A stretch of DNA of 64,000 nt from NCBI GenBank assembly GCA_041739345.1, contig JBGSNZ010000022.1:62001-126000 (forward strand), given 5' to 3'. This document shows positions 61,288-64,000 of this stretch, piece after piece. Source of the stretch: DIGJ01 sp041739345 (lineage in GTDB: Bacteria; Bacillota; Clostridia; Lachnospirales; Lachnospiraceae). The translations under genes and the position numbers were made by a program. The notes below the pieces were generated by a model that saw nothing but the letters and a program-made list of their open reading frames with translations, was not told the origin of the DNA and made no database searches. Positions within the stretch are counted from its first letter, which is position 1; the number at the start of each line of letters is the position of its first letter.

Positions 61288-61312
61288 ATATTATCAAAAG
61301 GAGACAAAACAT

Positions 61313-62026
61313 ATGAGAATTCGCTTGGAAAATGTTTCTAAAAGTTATTCGAAACAAAAGATTTTAGAAAATATTAATTTAGAAATTAAAGGTGACGAAA
61401 TTTTTGGACTTATTGGTCCCTCTGGTTCGGGAAAGACAACGTTGATACGACTTATGACAGGGGCTATATCTACGGATACTGGAGGTGTTTTTTTAGGAGA
61501 ACAAAAAATTCCAAATTTAAAGGCTTTGGAATGGATAGGATATATGCCTCAAAATGACGCCCTCTATACCGATTTATCGGGAAGAGATAATTTAATTTTC
61601 TTTGGCGAGATGATGGGAATGAAAAGAAATAATCTTAAACAAAGAATAAAGGAAGTCCTTACTTTAGTATCGTTGGAAGAAGATGCAAAAAAACGTGTAC
61701 AAAATTATTCGGGGGGAATGAAAAAGAGATTATCTTTAGCAATTGCTTTATTGCATAAACCTTCTATTCTTTTTTTGGATGAGCCAACTGTCGGAATCGA
61801 TCCAATCTTACGGAAAAAAATATGGGATCAGCTGGAAGCTTTAAAAGAACAAGGTACAACTATAATTGTCACAACTCATGTTATGGATGAAACCAAACGC
61901 TGTGATCGTCTGGCATTGATACATCAGGGCAGAATACTTGAATGCGACACGGTAGCCAACTTAATTTCTAAAACAAGAGATGGAAACATTGAAGAATTAT
62001 TTTTAAAGACAAAGGAGGAATGTTAA
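61313..62026 (+). CDS. ABC-2-type exporter ATPase
   Basis: 237 residues, AAAAGGAG before the ATG. Walker A GPSGSGKTT, GYMPQNDALYTDLSGRDNL, signature YSGGMKKRLSLAIAL, Walker B ILFLDEPTVGIDPI, and TTHVMDE. Features of the drug/antibiotic exporter group. Works with the permease that starts 1 base after the stop. Confidence 0.92.
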   Translation: MRIRLENVSKSYSKQKILENINLEIKGDEIFGLIGPSGSGKTTLIRLMTGAISTDTGGVFLGEQKIPNLKALEWIGYMPQNDALYTDLSGRDNLIFFGEMMGMKRNNLKQRIKEVLTLVSLEEDAKKRVQNYSGGMKKRLSLAIALLHKPSILFLDEPTVGIDPILRKKIWDQLEALKEQGTTIIVTTHVMDETKRCDRLALIHQGRILECDTVANLISKTRDGNIEELFLKTKEEC

Positions 62027-62027
62027 G

Positions 62028-63050
62028 ATGAAAGTTATTTCAATAACAAGGCGAATAATTATACAAATGGTAAATGATAAAAGAACACTCGCGCTTATTA
62101 TCTTAGCTCCGATTTTTTTGATGACGTTGATTTATTTATTATTAGGAGAATCGACTTATATACCACGACTATTAGAGTACGAAGTAGCAACGCCTATACT
62201 AGAGCAGCTTGACAATCAGGACTTAGAGATTGACGAAATAGATAATCTTGAGGATGGTAAACAAAAAATAAAAGATCGAAAAGCAGATGCATTGATTTAT
62301 AGTGTAGACAATCAGATGTATCTACTATTTGAGAGTAAGGACAGTGTGCTTACAGGAAAAGTAAGGAAAGAAATACAAAGTGCTATGAGTGAATGGAATG
62401 GCCAAAAAGCAGATTTAAAAACAGAATATGTTTATGGAGAAGATACAGATAGTATGTTTGATTCCATGGGTTACATTATGCTAGCTATTATGTCATTTTT
62501 TATTATCTTTATTTTAGCAGGCATCTCATTTTTAAGAGAACGAACAAATCAAACGATGGAACGTTTACTGCTGACACCGGTAAAACGTTGGCAAGTTATA
62601 CTTGGGTATACATTGGGATTTGGATTTTTTGCATTGCTTGAAAGTATTGTTTTACTTATATATGTAATTTCAGTTTTAAAAATGCCATTGGTAGGATCTG
62701 CAATTGATATGGCAATCGTTATGATTTTACTATCGCTGGCAGCAGTTTGTATAGGTGCTTTTTTCTCCATCTTTTCCAATAATGAGTTTCAGGTAGTGCA
62801 GTTTATACCGATTATCGTTATCCCACAAATCTTTTTTTCGGGATTGATTTCATTAGATACAATACCGTTACATTTAGGCTATTTATCAAGGATTATGCCC
62901 GTTTATTATGCAAGTGACGCATTAAAATCTATTTGTGTCCGTGGAGAAACTTGTGCTGATATTTCGTATGATATACTTGCATTAGTCGTGTTTATTGTAT
63001 TCTTCTTCTTAATGAACACACTACTTTTAAAAAAATATAGGAACATTTAA
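62028..63050 (+). CDS. ABC-2-type exporter permease
   Basis: 340 residues, AAAGGAGGAA before the ATG. A first helix near 22-40, an external domain of about 120 residues, then five helices with FIIFILAGISFLRERTNQTMERLLLTPVKRWQVILGY (landmark LRERTNQTMERLL), typical of the ABC2_membrane_3 group (YhaP/DrrB-like). Probably exports a toxic compound. Confidence 0.9.
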   Translation: MKVISITRRIIIQMVNDKRTLALIILAPIFLMTLIYLLLGESTYIPRLLEYEVATPILEQLDNQDLEIDEIDNLEDGKQKIKDRKADALIYSVDNQMYLLFESKDSVLTGKVRKEIQSAMSEWNGQKADLKTEYVYGEDTDSMFDSMGYIMLAIMSFFIIFILAGISFLRERTNQTMERLLLTPVKRWQVILGYTLGFGFFALLESIVLLIYVISVLKMPLVGSAIDMAIVMILLSLAAVCIGAFFSIFSNNEFQVVQFIPIIVIPQIFFSGLISLDTIPLHLGYLSRIMPVYYASDALKSICVRGETCADISYDILALVVFIVFFFLMNTLLLKKYRNI

Positions 63051-63204
63051 TGCTGAGACAAACTTTAGATGCACAGAAAACATGGACAGGAAAAGAGCAA
63101 GGAAGAAAGAATTTTTATGAAAGGATAAATGCAAACACATAACGTTTGAGTTTGCGTCTCAAATGAACATGCTAGTATGTCCGCTTGAGATTTGGTATTA
63201 AAAT
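63051..63204 (+). other. Spacer with alternative hairpins before the TetR gene
   Basis: CTCAAA (63158-63163) can pair with TTTGAG (63145-63150) upstream or, as TCTCAA, with TTGAGA (63185-63190) downstream; the second pairing encloses the near-palindrome ACATGCTAGTATGT (63167-63180). No ribosome binding site is evident for the TetR gene. Confidence 0.45.
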
Positions 63205-63804
63205 ATGAGTTTAAAAAATGACAAAATAAATTTTATCAAGCAATTTGCATTTGAACAATTTCAAAAACATGGATTTAGCCGGGTTACGATGGATGAAATC
63301 GCAAAAGAGACGGGTACAGGTAAGGGGACATTATATCGATATTTTCCTTCGAAGGAAGACTTACTTATTGCTGCAATTGAAAAAAATATTGCAGAAATTG
63401 AAAAAAAGATGAGTCAGGAGCTAAGCGATGATAAAGATCCGATGGAAAAAATAAATTGCTATATTTTACTGTTATCGCAACGACTTAAATTTGTTCCAAT
63501 CAGCCAATTATCCGATATAGAAAGAAACGTTCCTAAGGCTTACCAATTAATTTGCGAAGCAAGAGAACGACTTATTTTCAATACGCTTGTTTCTATTTTA
63601 GAAGAAGGAAAGGAAAGTGGATTAATTCGAAAAGATTTGGATGTAATGCTGGCAGTCAAAATACTTGTTGGTGCTTCTGAATATATTACAAGTCCAAAAG
63701 TTCTTGATACGCTTGAATTCTCAAATCTTACAGAAGTTATGAGAGAAATCTTTCAAACATTTCTGAAAGGATGTTATAGTGAGGAAGGTAGAAATTTAAT
63801 ATAG
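63205..63804 (+). CDS. TetR-family repressor of the exporter operon
   Basis: 199 residues. The N-terminal helix-turn-helix is typical: QFAFEQFQKHGFSRVTMDEIA, TGTGKGTLYRYFPSKEDLL. The C-terminal ligand domain (about 70-199) is variable. It probably represses the exporter through the dyad at 61260-61287 and is released by the exported compound. The start has no clear ribosome binding site. Confidence 0.9.
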   Translation: MSLKNDKINFIKQFAFEQFQKHGFSRVTMDEIAKETGTGKGTLYRYFPSKEDLLIAAIEKNIAEIEKKMSQELSDDKDPMEKINCYILLLSQRLKFVPISQLSDIERNVPKAYQLICEARERLIFNTLVSILEEGKESGLIRKDLDVMLAVKILVGASEYITSPKVLDTLEFSNLTEVMREIFQTFLKGCYSEEGRNLI

Positions 63805-63826
63805 AAAAATGTTAATTGAAACAATT

Positions 63827-63861
63827 AGCTCCAAACATCAAAAGTGTTTGGAACTTTTTGC
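63827..63861 (+). terminator. Terminator after the TetR gene
   Basis: AGCTCCAAACA (63827-63837) pairs with TGTTTGGAACT (63845-63855), 10 of 11 positions, loop of seven, then TTTT. Confidence 0.8.
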
Positions 63862-64000
63862 TTGAACCAATATATAGAGTGAAAAAAGAGAAAATAAACA
63901 CATTGTGTTGAAATAAAAGGTAAAATATTGAAAGATAGCAGACAAATTAGGAACTAAGAACTGTAAATAAATGTAAAGATAAAAGAAAAGTGTATTGTTG

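Overview
The window is one continuous piece of a low-G+C, Gram-positive anaerobe. Clostridial gene families (DUF4317, a UPF0251/NifX-like pair, M56/BlaI sensors, oxygen-sensitive 2-hydroxyacyl-CoA dehydratase-type enzymes, a spore-photoproduct-lyase relative), strong AGGAGG ribosome binding sites and A+T-rich spacers suggest a Lachnospiraceae-like Clostridium. Genus is inference. I see no tRNA, rRNA, CRISPR array, transposase, integrase or phage gene.

Layout. 1-5969: amidohydrolase and YjbQ genes, then an Amadori-product (fructoselysine) locus with FrlA-like permease, FrlD-like kinase, FrlB-like deglycase and two GntR/UTRA regulators. 6119-7213: glycerol-dehydrogenase-type enzyme. 7468-16841: YesN/YesM-type two-component system, then a ribose/nucleoside-type ABC importer with two permeases and a nucleoside hydrolase. 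17248-22532: small conserved genes (DUF4317, HDACG-motif protein, UPF0251 with zinc ribbon, a LuxR remnant, NifX-like, EcsC-like, SplB-like radical SAM, nitroreductase). 22843-27841: an OmpR-type two-component system with a MacB/FtsX-type ABC exporter, visibly richer in G+C than its surroundings; TTGAG repeats with an exact 11-bp period precede both the regulator and the exporter. 28089-34445: oppBCDFA plus a cyclophilin.

34914-42847 is the most unusual part: a CooC/AcsF-like nickel-type ATPase, two 2-hydroxyacyl-CoA dehydratase-family subunits, their activator ATPase, a 51-residue membrane protein, a protein resembling only the middle domain of acetyl-CoA synthase, and an 891-residue FAD/iron-sulfur oxidoreductase. 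The order suggests NAD(P)H to FAD to Fe-S to ATP-driven activator to low-potential reductase, with a possible nickel-maturation branch, yet no CO dehydrogenase, corrinoid protein or acyl-CoA pathway gene is present. I do not know a characterised equivalent.

42997-45073: two tandem SLH-like surface proteins. 45287-47714: BlaI/M56 regulatory pair. 47762-55349: a GSDH-type dehydrogenase, an AraC regulator, and an alpha-galactoside ABC importer with a GH36 alpha-galactosidase. 55654-59626: zinc homeostasis (Fur-family regulator, small CxxCH membrane protein, ZnuA, ZnuC, ZnuB and a YcgQ-like lipoprotein). 59685-61115: APC permease. 61313-63804: ABC-2 exporter and TetR regulator.

Coordinates follow the start codon best supported by a ribosome binding site, which is often downstream of the longest possible start. 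All family assignments are by eye from sequence motifs.
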